From Methanobrevibacter sp. (GTDB taxonomy: Archaea > Methanobacteriota > Methanobacteria > Methanobacteriales > Methanobacteriaceae): a stretch of 41,612 bases of DNA. Both the position numbers and the translations under genes were made by a program. Below the pieces are notes generated by a model. It was not told the origin of the DNA, did not search any database, and saw only the letters and a program-made list of their open reading frames with translations. Below are positions 29,019 through 35,757 of this stretch, in pieces. Position 1 is the stretch's first letter; the number at the start of each line of letters is the position of its first letter. Location of the stretch: assembly GCA_017473945.1 (NCBI GenBank), contig JAFUIW010000063.1:1-41612 (forward strand), read 5' to 3'.

Positions 29019-29723
29019 ATGGCAGAAAAAGGAAAATTGTATGGAATTGGTGTTGGACCTGGAGATACTGAATTACTAACATTAAAAGCGGCAAGAATAT
29101 TAAAAACCGTTCCAGTCGTATTCACACCAAAATCAGCTAAAGAAAAGGAAAGCATTGCACTGTCAATCGTAAGACCAATACTTGAAGAAAGACAAGATTA
29201 CAAAAGATTAATGCTAGTTACTCCTATTTTTCCAATGATTGAAGATAAAGAGGAACTTGAAAAAATATGGACAAGCGCTTCTGAAATGATTGCTCAGTAC
29301 CTAGACAGCGGAAGGGATGTTGCATTCATTACACTCGGTGATCCGTCAGTATTCAGTACATATTCTTACCTTCAAAAGAAATTAAAAGGAAATTATGAAA
29401 TTGAAACAGTCCCTGGAATCACATCATTTACAGCATGTGCTGCAGCAAGAAATGAAGCACTGGTCGAACAGAATGATATTTTAACAGTTGTTCCTAAAAT
29501 TGATGACAGAGTAGAACAAATACTTGAATACAGTGATTCCATAGTTTTGATGAAAGCCTCCAGAAACACTGCACAATTAGAACAAGTAATAGAACAAAAA
29601 GAAAGACCTAAAGATATCTATTCAGTGCAAAACTGCACTCGCGAAAATGAAAAAATAATTGAAGGATTTTCTAATGAAAAACCTTATCTTACCACCACAA
29701 TCATCAAATTCAAAGATGACTAG
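29019..29723 (+). CDS. cbiL: Cobalt-factor II / precorrin-2 C20-methyltransferase
   Basis: A SAM-dependent tetrapyrrole methyltransferase of the anaerobic cobamide pathway, needed for corrinoids used in methanogenesis. The SAM loop GIGVGPGD (about 9-16), ITLGDPSVFSTY and VPGITSFTACAA are the usual family motifs. Length 234 fits. GTGAT precedes the ATG. It is alone, without other cbi genes. Its last four bases overlap the end of the convergent msvR gene. A weak inverted repeat TTTGAA/TTCAAA (28971-28990) lies in its promoter. Confidence 0.93.
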   Translation: MAEKGKLYGIGVGPGDTELLTLKAARILKTVPVVFTPKSAKEKESIALSIVRPILEERQDYKRLMLVTPIFPMIEDKEELEKIWTSASEMIAQYLDSGRDVAFITLGDPSVFSTYSYLQKKLKGNYEIETVPGITSFTACAAARNEALVEQNDILTVVPKIDDRVEQILEYSDSIVLMKASRNTAQLEQVIEQKERPKDIYSVQNCTRENEKIIEGFSNEKPYLTTTIIKFKDD

Positions 29724-30490
29724 TAGGTTTTGATTGCCAGAGGTTCTATTTCAAAGACACATTTTTCATCTCCCATAGTATAGCACTGTGTTTCAATAAC
29801 ACTTACGGGGAGATTGAAAAATTCCGTAAATAGACCTTCAAATATGCCAGTGTCTAAAAAGCATGCTGGCTTTCCTGTTTTTGGAAGTAGCTCACATTCA
29901 AAACAGTCATATGTTGTGATTTTTATTATTTGACCTATGTCAAAGGTGAGTCTACCTAAACCTTTTCTTTGCCAGAAAGCGGCAAGATTATTCAAGAAAA
30001 CATCCAAATCATCATCATATAATTTATTGAAAATGGATTTACCTATACTGTTACCGGTTGATTGGAGGATTGGATCTATATTTATTCCTTCCTGGATGAG
30101 CATTGCCTTTAATGTGTGGAAAAGCAATGTGGAAAATTCAGCATCCTCATCCACAATATTTTTGATTAAGTAATCAGATTGAGTCTCTTCTATTTCCTTT
30201 GGTTCGGACAATTCAACTGAGCCAATGTATTTTGAATTCAGGAAAAATATTTTTTTTCTGTTGTCGACAGGGTGAACTCTGTATGATATGATTCCACTTT
30301 CCCTTAAACTTTTAAGGTGTACTGAAACTGTTGATTTTGATTTACCAGTGTTGCTAACTATTTCATCAAACTCCATATCACGGTCTCTAAGCATTTCTAA
30401 AATTGTAAGTTTTACTGGACTTTTTATAACATTTACCCCAATGCTGTCATCAGCATTTGAGAAAATCTGAATAGGTTTCTGTTCGCTCAT
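29720..30490 (-). CDS. msvR: MsvR-type redox regulator (ArsR-like HTH plus V4R domain)
   Basis: A 256-residue protein with an N-terminal winged helix (residues ~20-90; IVSNTGKSKSTVSVHLKSL) and a C-terminal V4R domain with five cysteines (196, 199, 210, 236, 244), the layout of MsvR, the methanogen-specific redox-sensing repressor described in Methanothermobacter and Methanosarcina. Cysteine oxidation state controls DNA binding in those proteins. GGGGGAT precedes the ATG. A 40-base inverted repeat with TACGAA/TTCGTA half-sites lies upstream (30624-30663) and could be its own operator; this is inference, since the arrangement differs from the published TTCGTA-N4-TACGAA box. Confidence 0.87.
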   Translation of the reverse strand: MSEQKPIQIFSNADDSIGVNVIKSPVKLTILEMLRDRDMEFDEIVSNTGKSKSTVSVHLKSLRESGIISYRVHPVDNRKKIFFLNSKYIGSVELSEPKEIEETQSDYLIKNIVDEDAEFSTLLFHTLKAMLIQEGINIDPILQSTGNSIGKSIFNKLYDDDLDVFLNNLAAFWQRKGLGRLTFDIGQIIKITTYDCFECELLPKTGKPACFLDTGIFEGLFTEFFNLPVSVIETQCYTMGDEKCVFEIEPLAIKTY

Positions 30491-30623
30491 TTGTAATATC
30501 CCCCAATATATAGTTATATTTAATATTTTTAAGTTAATAAATATATCTATAATTTAAAAAAAGCATATTTGTTTAATATTTTTTAAAAAAACTAAACATT
30601 TATTAAAATAAGAAATGAAATAA

Positions 30624-30663
30624 ATACGAACTGTTCGTTTAAAACCTATAAAACAGTTCGTAT
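30624..30663. promoter_or_regulatory. Perfect 12-bp inverted repeat upstream of msvR
   Basis: ATACGAACTGTT (30624-30635) and AACAGTTCGTAT (30652-30663) are exact inverted copies separated by 16 bases. The left arm also forms TACGAA-CTG-TTCGT with the following bases, as in the dispersed repeats of the island. It sits 134 bases upstream of the msvR ATG and just after the tatD stop. Confidence 0.5.
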
Positions 30664-30687
30664 ACAAAACTGCAATACTTAAAAAAA

Positions 30688-31437
30688 TCATAATTTGAAC
30701 AATCTTTTGGCATTTTGAGTTGTTATTTCAATGACATCATCTTTTCCGATGTCAAATTCATGTGCCAATTTTTCTATAATATAATTTATGTTAAGTGACG
30801 TGTTTTTTTGCCCCCTTTTTTGTTCCGGAGCCAAATATGGGGAATCTGTTTCCACAAGGATATGATTAACATCAATGTTTTTAACCATTTTTCTTGTTTT
30901 CTTGTTGTTGGTATGAGTAATAGGTCCTGCAATTCCAATGTAAAAACCCAATTTTATGAATTGTTGCGCCATTTCAGCAGAACCCAGATAGCAGTGCATG
31001 GATCCTGCCACATCATGCATTTTCAATATGTCATAAGTGTCCTGCATCGACTTTCTGGAATGCACAATCACAGGTAGGTTGTGTTTTTCAGCAAGACCAA
31101 TCATCTTTACAAACAACTCCTTTTGCTTATCCTTGTTTTCCTTTGTGAGATAATAGTCAAGGCCAATCTCTCCCACTGCAACAACATTTTCGTTTTCCAG
31201 CTGCTCATCCAATAATGATATATCATCTTCCGTCACGTCATCGGAAAATGTATATAAATATCCCAAAGCGGCATGGACATTATCGTATTTGCCAGATAAC
31301 TCCAACACTTCCAGGTTACTTTGCGGGTCAGTACCATTCAAAATTATATGGATATCGCTTTTTGCAGATTCTTTTATTATTTCCTCTGCATTTTCCATTT
31401 CACTTGCGTAAATGTGGCAATGCGTATCTATTATCAT
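30688..31437 (-). CDS. TatD-family metal-dependent hydrolase (DNase)
   Basis: A 249-residue TIM-barrel hydrolase with the metal ligands expected for TatD: DTHCHI near the N-terminus, GEIGLDYY (Glu), VIVHSRK (His), MHCYLG (His) and VETDSPYLAPE (Asp). TatD enzymes degrade DNA, 3' to 5' in characterised cases. It is on the minus strand upstream of msvR with 197 bases between them, so cotranscription is uncertain. Divergent from tcdA, sharing a short region with a palindrome. Confidence 0.92.
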   Translation of the reverse strand: MIIDTHCHIYASEMENAEEIIKESAKSDIHIILNGTDPQSNLEVLELSGKYDNVHAALGYLYTFSDDVTEDDISLLDEQLENENVVAVGEIGLDYYLTKENKDKQKELFVKMIGLAEKHNLPVIVHSRKSMQDTYDILKMHDVAGSMHCYLGSAEMAQQFIKLGFYIGIAGPITHTNNKKTRKMVKNIDVNHILVETDSPYLAPEQKRGQKNTSLNINYIIEKLAHEFDIGKDDVIEITTQNAKRLFKL

Positions 31438-31469
31438 AAAATCCCCATGAATATTATTGCATTAAGTTT

Positions 31470-31490
31470 TTATTGTTATCTAAACAATAA
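31470..31490. promoter_or_regulatory. Hyphenated palindrome between tatD and tcdA
   Basis: TTATTGTT (31470-31477) and AACAATAA (31483-31490) form a perfect 8-bp inverted repeat around ATCTA, midway in the 92-base divergent promoter region, overlapping likely TATA elements. Confidence 0.35.
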
Positions 31491-31529
31491 TTATATGATT
31501 AATTAAATTATATTTTTTGGTGAAATGAG

Positions 31530-32240
31530 ATGGATGAAAAGTTTTCAAGAACAGAAATGTTAATTGGAAATGACGGAATGGAAAAATTGAATGATGCTAC
31601 TGTTGCCGTTTTCGGTCTTGGCGGCGTAGGGTCTTTTGTCTGCGAAGGACTTGCAAGAAGCGGAATAGGAAATTTCATTCTGATAGACTTTGATAAAATT
31701 GATGAAACTAACATCAACAGACAGCTGATTGCAACCGTCGACACAATCGGCAGGTATAAGGTTGATGTCATGGCGGAAAGAATCCTGAAAATCAATCCAA
31801 ATGCAAACGTTAAGACATATAAGGAGTTCTATATGGCAGATTGTGAAATAGACATCATCACAGAGAATCTGTCCTATGCGGTTGACTGCGTGGACACCAT
31901 AATGGCAAAGATTGCTATCATCTGCAAGTGCGATGAGCTTAATGTTCCAGTAATCTCTTCAATGGGAACCGGAAACAAGTTGGACCCCACAATGTTTGAA
32001 GTTGCTGACATCTATGATACAACAGTTTGCCCACTTGCCAAAATAATGAAAAAGGACCTAAGAAAGAGAAATATTGAAAAGCTGAAAGTGGTCTATTCCC
32101 AAGAACATGCGATAAACACCAACGACCATCCCATAAACAAGGACAGGAAATTCAAGGTGAAAGGAAGCGTTTCATTCGTTCCATCAGTTGCGGGACTGAC
32201 AATTGCTGGTGAAGTGATAAAGGATATTGCAGGCAAATAA
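31530..32240 (+). CDS. tcdA: tRNA t6A37 dehydratase TcdA-like (E1/ThiF fold)
   Basis: A 236-residue E1-like adenylating enzyme whose N-terminus (FSRTEMLIGNDGMEKL), nucleotide loop (FGLGGVGSFVCEGLARSGIG) and DFDKIDETNINRQ segment match the TcdA/CsdL group. TcdA converts t6A at tRNA position 37 to cyclic t6A. No C-terminal zinc CXXC pairs of MoeB/ThiF type are seen, which favours TcdA. The next gene, trmO, also acts on t6A37, supporting this reading. TGGTGAAATGAG precedes the ATG. Confidence 0.85.
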   Translation: MDEKFSRTEMLIGNDGMEKLNDATVAVFGLGGVGSFVCEGLARSGIGNFILIDFDKIDETNINRQLIATVDTIGRYKVDVMAERILKINPNANVKTYKEFYMADCEIDIITENLSYAVDCVDTIMAKIAIICKCDELNVPVISSMGTGNKLDPTMFEVADIYDTTVCPLAKIMKKDLRKRNIEKLKVVYSQEHAINTNDHPINKDRKFKVKGSVSFVPSVAGLTIAGEVIKDIAGK

Positions 32241-32258
32241 TATTACAGAGATGATTTC

Positions 32259-32651
32259 ATGGATGAAGAAATAATTTTTAAACCTATCGGCTACATTAAA
32301 TCCCCCTACGATGATGTTGAGAATATGCCAAAGTCTACCAGAGAATCCGAAAATGTTGAAGCGGAAATTATTATCAATGAGGAGTATCTGGAAAGCATGT
32401 CCAGCATGAAAGCCGGTGAAGAGTACATGGTATTATTCCATTTTCACAAATCAAAAGGATTCAAGCAAAGAGTCCCGTTTAGGGGAAACGGCCCAATAAA
32501 GGGATTGTTCTCAACTCACGCACCAAATAGGCCGAATCCAATAGGCGTTTCCACAATCAGAATTAAGGAGATTAAAAGCAATGTCATCAGGTTTGCCGGT
32601 GTTGACATGTTGAACGGCACTCCAGTACTTGACATTAAGGATATTCTTTGA
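32259..32651 (+). CDS. trmO: TrmO-type tRNA (m6t6A37) methyltransferase
   Basis: A 130-residue TsaA/UPF0066 domain protein. In bacteria TrmO methylates N6 of t6A37 using SAM through a beta-barrel fold. The diagnostic motifs are PIGYIKSPY near the start, QRVPFRGNGPIKGLFSTHAPNRPNPIGVS, and DMLNGTPVLDIK. It stops a few residues after the last motif and lacks the C-terminal extension of the E. coli protein, as in other short archaeal members. 18 bases separate it from tcdA. Confidence 0.88.
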   Translation: MDEEIIFKPIGYIKSPYDDVENMPKSTRESENVEAEIIINEEYLESMSSMKAGEEYMVLFHFHKSKGFKQRVPFRGNGPIKGLFSTHAPNRPNPIGVSTIRIKEIKSNVIRFAGVDMLNGTPVLDIKDIL

Positions 32652-32670
32652 AAAAAATTTAATAGATAAT

Positions 32671-33294
32671 ATGTCAAATGATATACTGAAAGAATTAAGA
32701 GCAATAACGAAAAATAAGGAATGCTGGAAAGAAAATATTGACAATGTTGCCAGCAAATTGAATGGAAATTATTCATCTAGCGTTAAAGCAAAAGCATTAT
32801 GGCTTCTTGGAGAGATGGGACTGAAGTATCCCAGAGAAATAGAAAGATATGTCGAGGATATTGCCTGCTACCGGGAAGATAAAAATCCAAAATTGCGGGA
32901 AAGGTCCGCCAATGCCCTGGGAAGAATAGGCCGAGGCGATGAAAATCTGGTAATTCCCCATTTGGACAGATTAATGAAAATGAGACATGATGAATCCGAA
33001 AACGTGAGACATGCATTCATCTGGGCCTGTGAAAACATAGCTACAAGTGCTCCTGAGCTATTTTGCGAAAAACTGGAAATCTTTTATGAAATGATTAGTG
33101 ATTCTAGTGAGAAAGTCCGAATAGAAGCACCTGAAATGTTTAGGGTAATTGGAAAAAGAAAACCAGATTACGTAAAACCCTACCTTGAAAAACTGGAATG
33201 GATTTCAGAAAATGATGAAAATCCTATTGTCCGCATTCATAGTGCAGGTGCAGTTCGAATTACAAAAAAAGCAATGAAAAATATTTGCCAATGA
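32671..33294 (+). CDS. HEAT-repeat protein
   Basis: A 207-residue all-helical protein with about five HEAT-like repeats, for example SSVKAKALWLLGEMGLKYP, NPKLRERSANALGRIGRGD, SENVRHAFIWACENIA and NPIVRIHSAGAVRITKKA. Such repeats serve as protein- or DNA-binding scaffolds; the specific role is unknown. I take ATG 32671, since a longer frame from 32629 overlaps trmO. No clear ribosome-binding site. Probably cotranscribed with tcdA-trmO. Confidence 0.75.
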   Translation: MSNDILKELRAITKNKECWKENIDNVASKLNGNYSSSVKAKALWLLGEMGLKYPREIERYVEDIACYREDKNPKLRERSANALGRIGRGDENLVIPHLDRLMKMRHDESENVRHAFIWACENIATSAPELFCEKLEIFYEMISDSSEKVRIEAPEMFRVIGKRKPDYVKPYLEKLEWISENDENPIVRIHSAGAVRITKKAMKNICQ

Positions 33295-33331
33295 TTAAAA
33301 ACCTATATATCATTCAATAGAAAATATATTT

Positions 33332-34075
33332 ATGGACAAACATGTGAAATACTTCATTCTAGCAATATTGCTGACTGCAAATTTAATTTTTCAGTGCACT
33401 TACAGTTTTAGTATATGGGATACTTTTACATCTTCCCTACTCATCATCATTCTATTTTACCAGTTTGCTAACTTGGGCCAAAATAAAGTTTCAAAATTCC
33501 TGACATATGTCATGATGGTTGTTTGCATCATTGAAACCTACATTGGAATAAAAAATAATGATTGGCTTTTAGCATACGGATCTTTTGGTTTTTTATTGCT
33601 TTTACTTTGGGTATGCCTCGAACCTACCTTAAACACGTTGGCGAGATTTTTTTTAAGACACGGTCATTTTTCAACAGCTTTAAAGTTTGAAAACTTTTCC
33701 ATATTCATATTTGGAAAAAAACCTTACATTCTAGCTATCAAAGGAAGTACTTTAAATATGCTGAAGCGCTACGATGAGGCCTTAGTTTGCTTGGAGGAAT
33801 CCGAAAAATTAGGATATGACCATCCGTTCCTTTATTCGAATCTGGGCTATTGCAACAGCTATCTTGGAAATTATGAAAAAGCATTAGATTATTTTAAATT
33901 AGCATCAAAGATTAATCCTAAGGAATTTGGATATTTATTTAGCATTTCACAAATATTGATTGCATTAGGCAATTACGATGAAGCTATAAATTATATAAAT
34001 AAGGCCTATGAATTAAATGAAAATAATGAATTGCTAGATGAACTAATTGAAGAGATTAATAAACTATCCAATTAA
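33332..34075 (+). CDS. Membrane protein with C-terminal TPR repeats
   Basis: 247 residues. The first ~105 contain four hydrophobic helices (starting YFILAILLTANLIFQ). From ~115 the protein is soluble with three TPR-type units (ALKFENFSIFIFGKKPY, RYDEALVCLEESEKLGYDHPFLYSNLGYC, NYEKALDYFKLASKINPKE, NYDEAINYINKAYELNENNE). Probably a membrane-anchored cytosolic TPR scaffold. It is the last housekeeping-like gene before the island of repeats. Confidence 0.75.
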   Translation: MDKHVKYFILAILLTANLIFQCTYSFSIWDTFTSSLLIIILFYQFANLGQNKVSKFLTYVMMVVCIIETYIGIKNNDWLLAYGSFGFLLLLLWVCLEPTLNTLARFFLRHGHFSTALKFENFSIFIFGKKPYILAIKGSTLNMLKRYDEALVCLEESEKLGYDHPFLYSNLGYCNSYLGNYEKALDYFKLASKINPKEFGYLFSISQILIALGNYDEAINYINKAYELNENNELLDELIEEINKLSN

Positions 34076-34110
34076 CTTTGAAAACATTATTTCCAGAGAT
34101 GAAACCTAAA

Positions 34111-34175
34111 TACGAACAATTCGTATAAAACTTATAAAAAAATTCCGATACTTATCGATTTCAAGCACTAAAACT
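34111..34175 (+). repeat. Dispersed promoter-like repeat R2
   Basis: The best-formed copy: palindrome TACGAA-CAA-TTCGTA (34111-34125), TATA-like CTTATAAAAA (34131-34140), then a conserved CGATACTTATCGATTTC and AGCACTAAAAC tail. Other copies start near 34793, 35758, 36973 and 40777. Confidence 0.7.
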
Positions 34176-34313
34176 ACTGTATAAAACTAATTTTCTAATA
34201 AAATAAGAACTTAATAATAGGATAGAGTTAAAAATAACTCTAAACCATTATTAAAAATTGGAACCATAAAATGAATTCCAACGAATATCCAATAATACTA
34301 CTTTCCTTTTTTT
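34160..34313 (+). ncRNA. Candidate structured small RNA (copy A)
   Basis: Inferred from position: it starts about 25 bases after the R2 TATA element and ends at a T-run. It holds hairpin H1 (AGAGTT/AACTCT) and hairpin H2 (TTGGAA/TTCCAA, 12-base loop). In copy B both stems are kept while one base pair in each has changed on both sides (A-T to G-C, and G-C to A-T). No ORF is shared between copies here. Confidence 0.45.
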
Positions 34314-34342
34314 AATATATAAAATTTTGTAAAAAAATAAAA

Positions 34343-34370
34343 AGTAATACTTTATATAATAAAAGTAATA
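34343..34370 (+). promoter_or_regulatory. TATA box flanked by AGTAATA direct repeats (copy A)
   Basis: AGTAATA at 34343-34349 and 34364-34370, 21 bases apart (two helical turns), bracket TTTATATAA (34351-34358). The arrangement is kept exactly in copy B (41008-41035). Transcription would start near 34383, before the small ORF. Confidence 0.5.
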
Positions 34371-34424
34371 AATAATAGTACTCTGGAACAGATAAAAATT
34401 CTATATAAAATTAGGAGTCATAGA

Positions 34425-34544
34425 ATGATAAAGCGAATATCCAAAATATTTTATCCTCCTAAGGAAGGTGAGTTGATGGTAGAAATGCTTCTTGACTGCA
34501 TTATTTTTTTAATAGTCACTTATATTCCTACCTATATTAGTTAA
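34425..34544 (+). CDS. Candidate 39-residue hydrophobic peptide, copy A
   Basis: ATG 34425 has TTAGGAG seven bases upstream and gives 39 residues: a basic start (MIKRISKIFYPPKEGEL) and a hydrophobic C-terminal half (MVEMLLDCIIFL, then IVTYIPTYIS). A second in-frame ATG at 34476 has its own ribosome-binding site (GGAAGGTGA) and would give only the 22-residue hydrophobic part, which is the part conserved in copy B. The first ribosome-binding site (TTAGGAG, 34411-34417) can pair with CTCCTAA (34456-34462) just before the second. Size, hydrophobicity and RNA context recall type I toxins; function is inference. Confidence 0.55.
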   Translation: MIKRISKIFYPPKEGELMVEMLLDCIIFLIVTYIPTYIS

Positions 34545-34792
34545 GAATATAACAAGCATTTTTCTGATTGACGATTGATAGGAATCAAAGCTAGGTTAAC
34601 AGTTTTCAAGGTGAGGATTCTAAAAAACGAATTTCGATGAAGTGGAATTTTAATTTGTGACATTATTTGACAAATTGATTGAATTAATTAGTGTGGACCA
34701 CCAATCCACTCTACCATCACCTCAAATATATCAAAAAATCATTAACTTAAGAAAAATTTTAATTAAAAAAGCAACAATTAATCAAACATATT

Positions 34793-34858
34793 TACGAACA
34801 ATTCGTATAAAACGTATGATATTGTTCGCAACCTTATCGATTTCAATCACTAAAAACT
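34793..34858 (+). repeat. Dispersed repeat R3
   Basis: TACGAA-CAA-TTCGTA (34793-34807) followed by a variant core (AAACGTATGATATTG, shared with R4 instead of the TTATAAAA core) and the CTTATCGATTTCAA / CACTAAAA tail. It lies 43 bases before the 3' end of the zeta toxin gene. Confidence 0.6.
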
Positions 34859-34900
34859 CAAATAATAAGTTATTTAAAGTAATTTAAATGATAGCGAAAA

Positions 34901-35479
34901 TCAATTAATATATTCATTTATTCCTGTGAGCTTTTCAATATCAGAGTAATCCCAATATTTGTTCTCCCAATGATAATAGACATCCTTCCTTTTCTTGAAA
35001 ATTCTGAATGGAACAGTAGTATTATCATAAATATGAACAATATCGCAAATTTCAACCAATTCAGGAATAAGTTTTAGTGCCTTATAATATCTTGATTTGA
35101 TTTTATCTTCAGGAACAGCATGGCCACCCATTGACTCCCTCATCCTCACTCTTGCCACATTAATTTTAAAATCAGAAGTTAAAACATAGATGCATCTGAT
35201 AAAAAATCCTTTTTCTTTAGCTTTTTTAAGTAATTTAAGATTTCTATCTGTAGAAAGCACAGTTTCAAATGTAAAATCTTCATGTTTATCCAACATTGAT
35301 TCTCTAAGCTCTTCAGCTTTAACTGCCGCTTCCAAATCACTGCACAAACTTGATTTTTTAATATCATCAGCGTTAATGTAAACACCAACAGTTCTAGCCA
35401 TCCGAGTTATTGTAGTCTTTCCACTACCGTTTGGACCCGCAAAAACAATAATTTCAGGAAGTCGCTCAGTCTTTGACAT
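34901..35479 (-). CDS. Zeta-toxin-like kinase (COG4185 type)
   Basis: A 192-residue P-loop protein with Walker A GPNGSGKT (residues 15-22), INADDIKKS, FTFETVLSTDRN and RVRMRESMGGHAVPEDKI, all typical of the zeta-toxin/UDP-GlcNAc kinase-like family; zeta toxins poison cell-wall precursor synthesis in bacteria. The archaeal target is unknown, though pseudomurein precursors are a reasonable guess. ATG 35479 is preferred (GGAGAG upstream) over 35494. It overlaps the small upstream gene by 14 bases, the expected antitoxin-toxin arrangement. Confidence 0.82.
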   Translation of the reverse strand: MSKTERLPEIIVFAGPNGSGKTTITRMARTVGVYINADDIKKSSLCSDLEAAVKAEELRESMLDKHEDFTFETVLSTDRNLKLLKKAKEKGFFIRCIYVLTSDFKINVARVRMRESMGGHAVPEDKIKSRYYKALKLIPELVEICDIVHIYDNTTVPFRIFKKRKDVYYHWENKYWDYSDIEKLTGINEYIN

Positions 35480-35660
35480 AAACTCTCCTTCCATCAGGAT
35501 ATTCTAAATAAGCACATTTATTTTCATCATCATAACCAGCAATAGGAAGTCCTTTAATCTTACATATTTCTTGATCAATTCTAATAGCTGCCTTAAATCT
35601 TTCAGTAAGCTCTTCATCAGAAATACCACAGGTAGAATCCAGCTCATTACCTTCAGTCAA
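35466..35660 (-). CDS. Putative antitoxin partner of the zeta-like toxin
   Basis: A 64-residue acidic protein with an N-terminal helix (ISDEELTERFKAAIRIDQEICKI) and a C-terminal beta part (KGLPIAGYDDENKCAYLEYPDGRR). The 'GLPI ... YPDGR' plan is what one sees in small proteins encoded directly before COG4185 toxins. The start is TTG 35660 with GGGAGGAAT upstream. It overlaps the toxin gene and is transcribed first. Antitoxin function is inferred from context. Confidence 0.7.
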   Translation of the reverse strand: MTEGNELDSTCGISDEELTERFKAAIRIDQEICKIKGLPIAGYDDENKCAYLEYPDGRRVYVKD

Positions 35661-35757
35661 AATAATTCCTCCCTATTTAATTGTACTATAATCTATAAAC
35701 TTCATTTATAATAAATATTTTTGAAGTGCAACTTTATGAAAAAACACAATTGTCATT

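Larger units (their letters stand above)
34109..34735 (+). repeat. Duplicated ~610-base element, copy A
   Basis: It aligns end to end with copy B (40777-41396) by eye. Order: dispersed-repeat promoter (34111-34138), paired hairpins H1 (34224-34241) and H2 (34258-34281), T-run (34307-34313), second TATA promoter (34351-34358), small hydrophobic ORF (34425-34544), a conserved noncoding 3' part, and a terminal hairpin (GTGGA 34693-34697 / TCCAC 34705-34709). The 63 bases 34449-34511 are identical in copy B. Confidence 0.8.

Noticed and set aside
28934-29155. Minus-strand 73-residue frame over the start of cbiL
   Set aside because: Antisense to conserved cbiL codons, with no independent support.
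34690-34725. Micro-ORF on the minus strand beginning at GAGGTGATGG in the terminal hairpin of each copy
   Set aside because: The ribosome-binding string overlaps the ATG with no spacing, and the encoded 9-10 residues differ between copies.
34657-34887. A 76-residue frame in copy A of the duplicated element
   Set aside because: The same position in copy B reads GAC-TAA after five codons, so the frame is not conserved although the DNA is; the sequence runs through a hairpin and into repeat R3.
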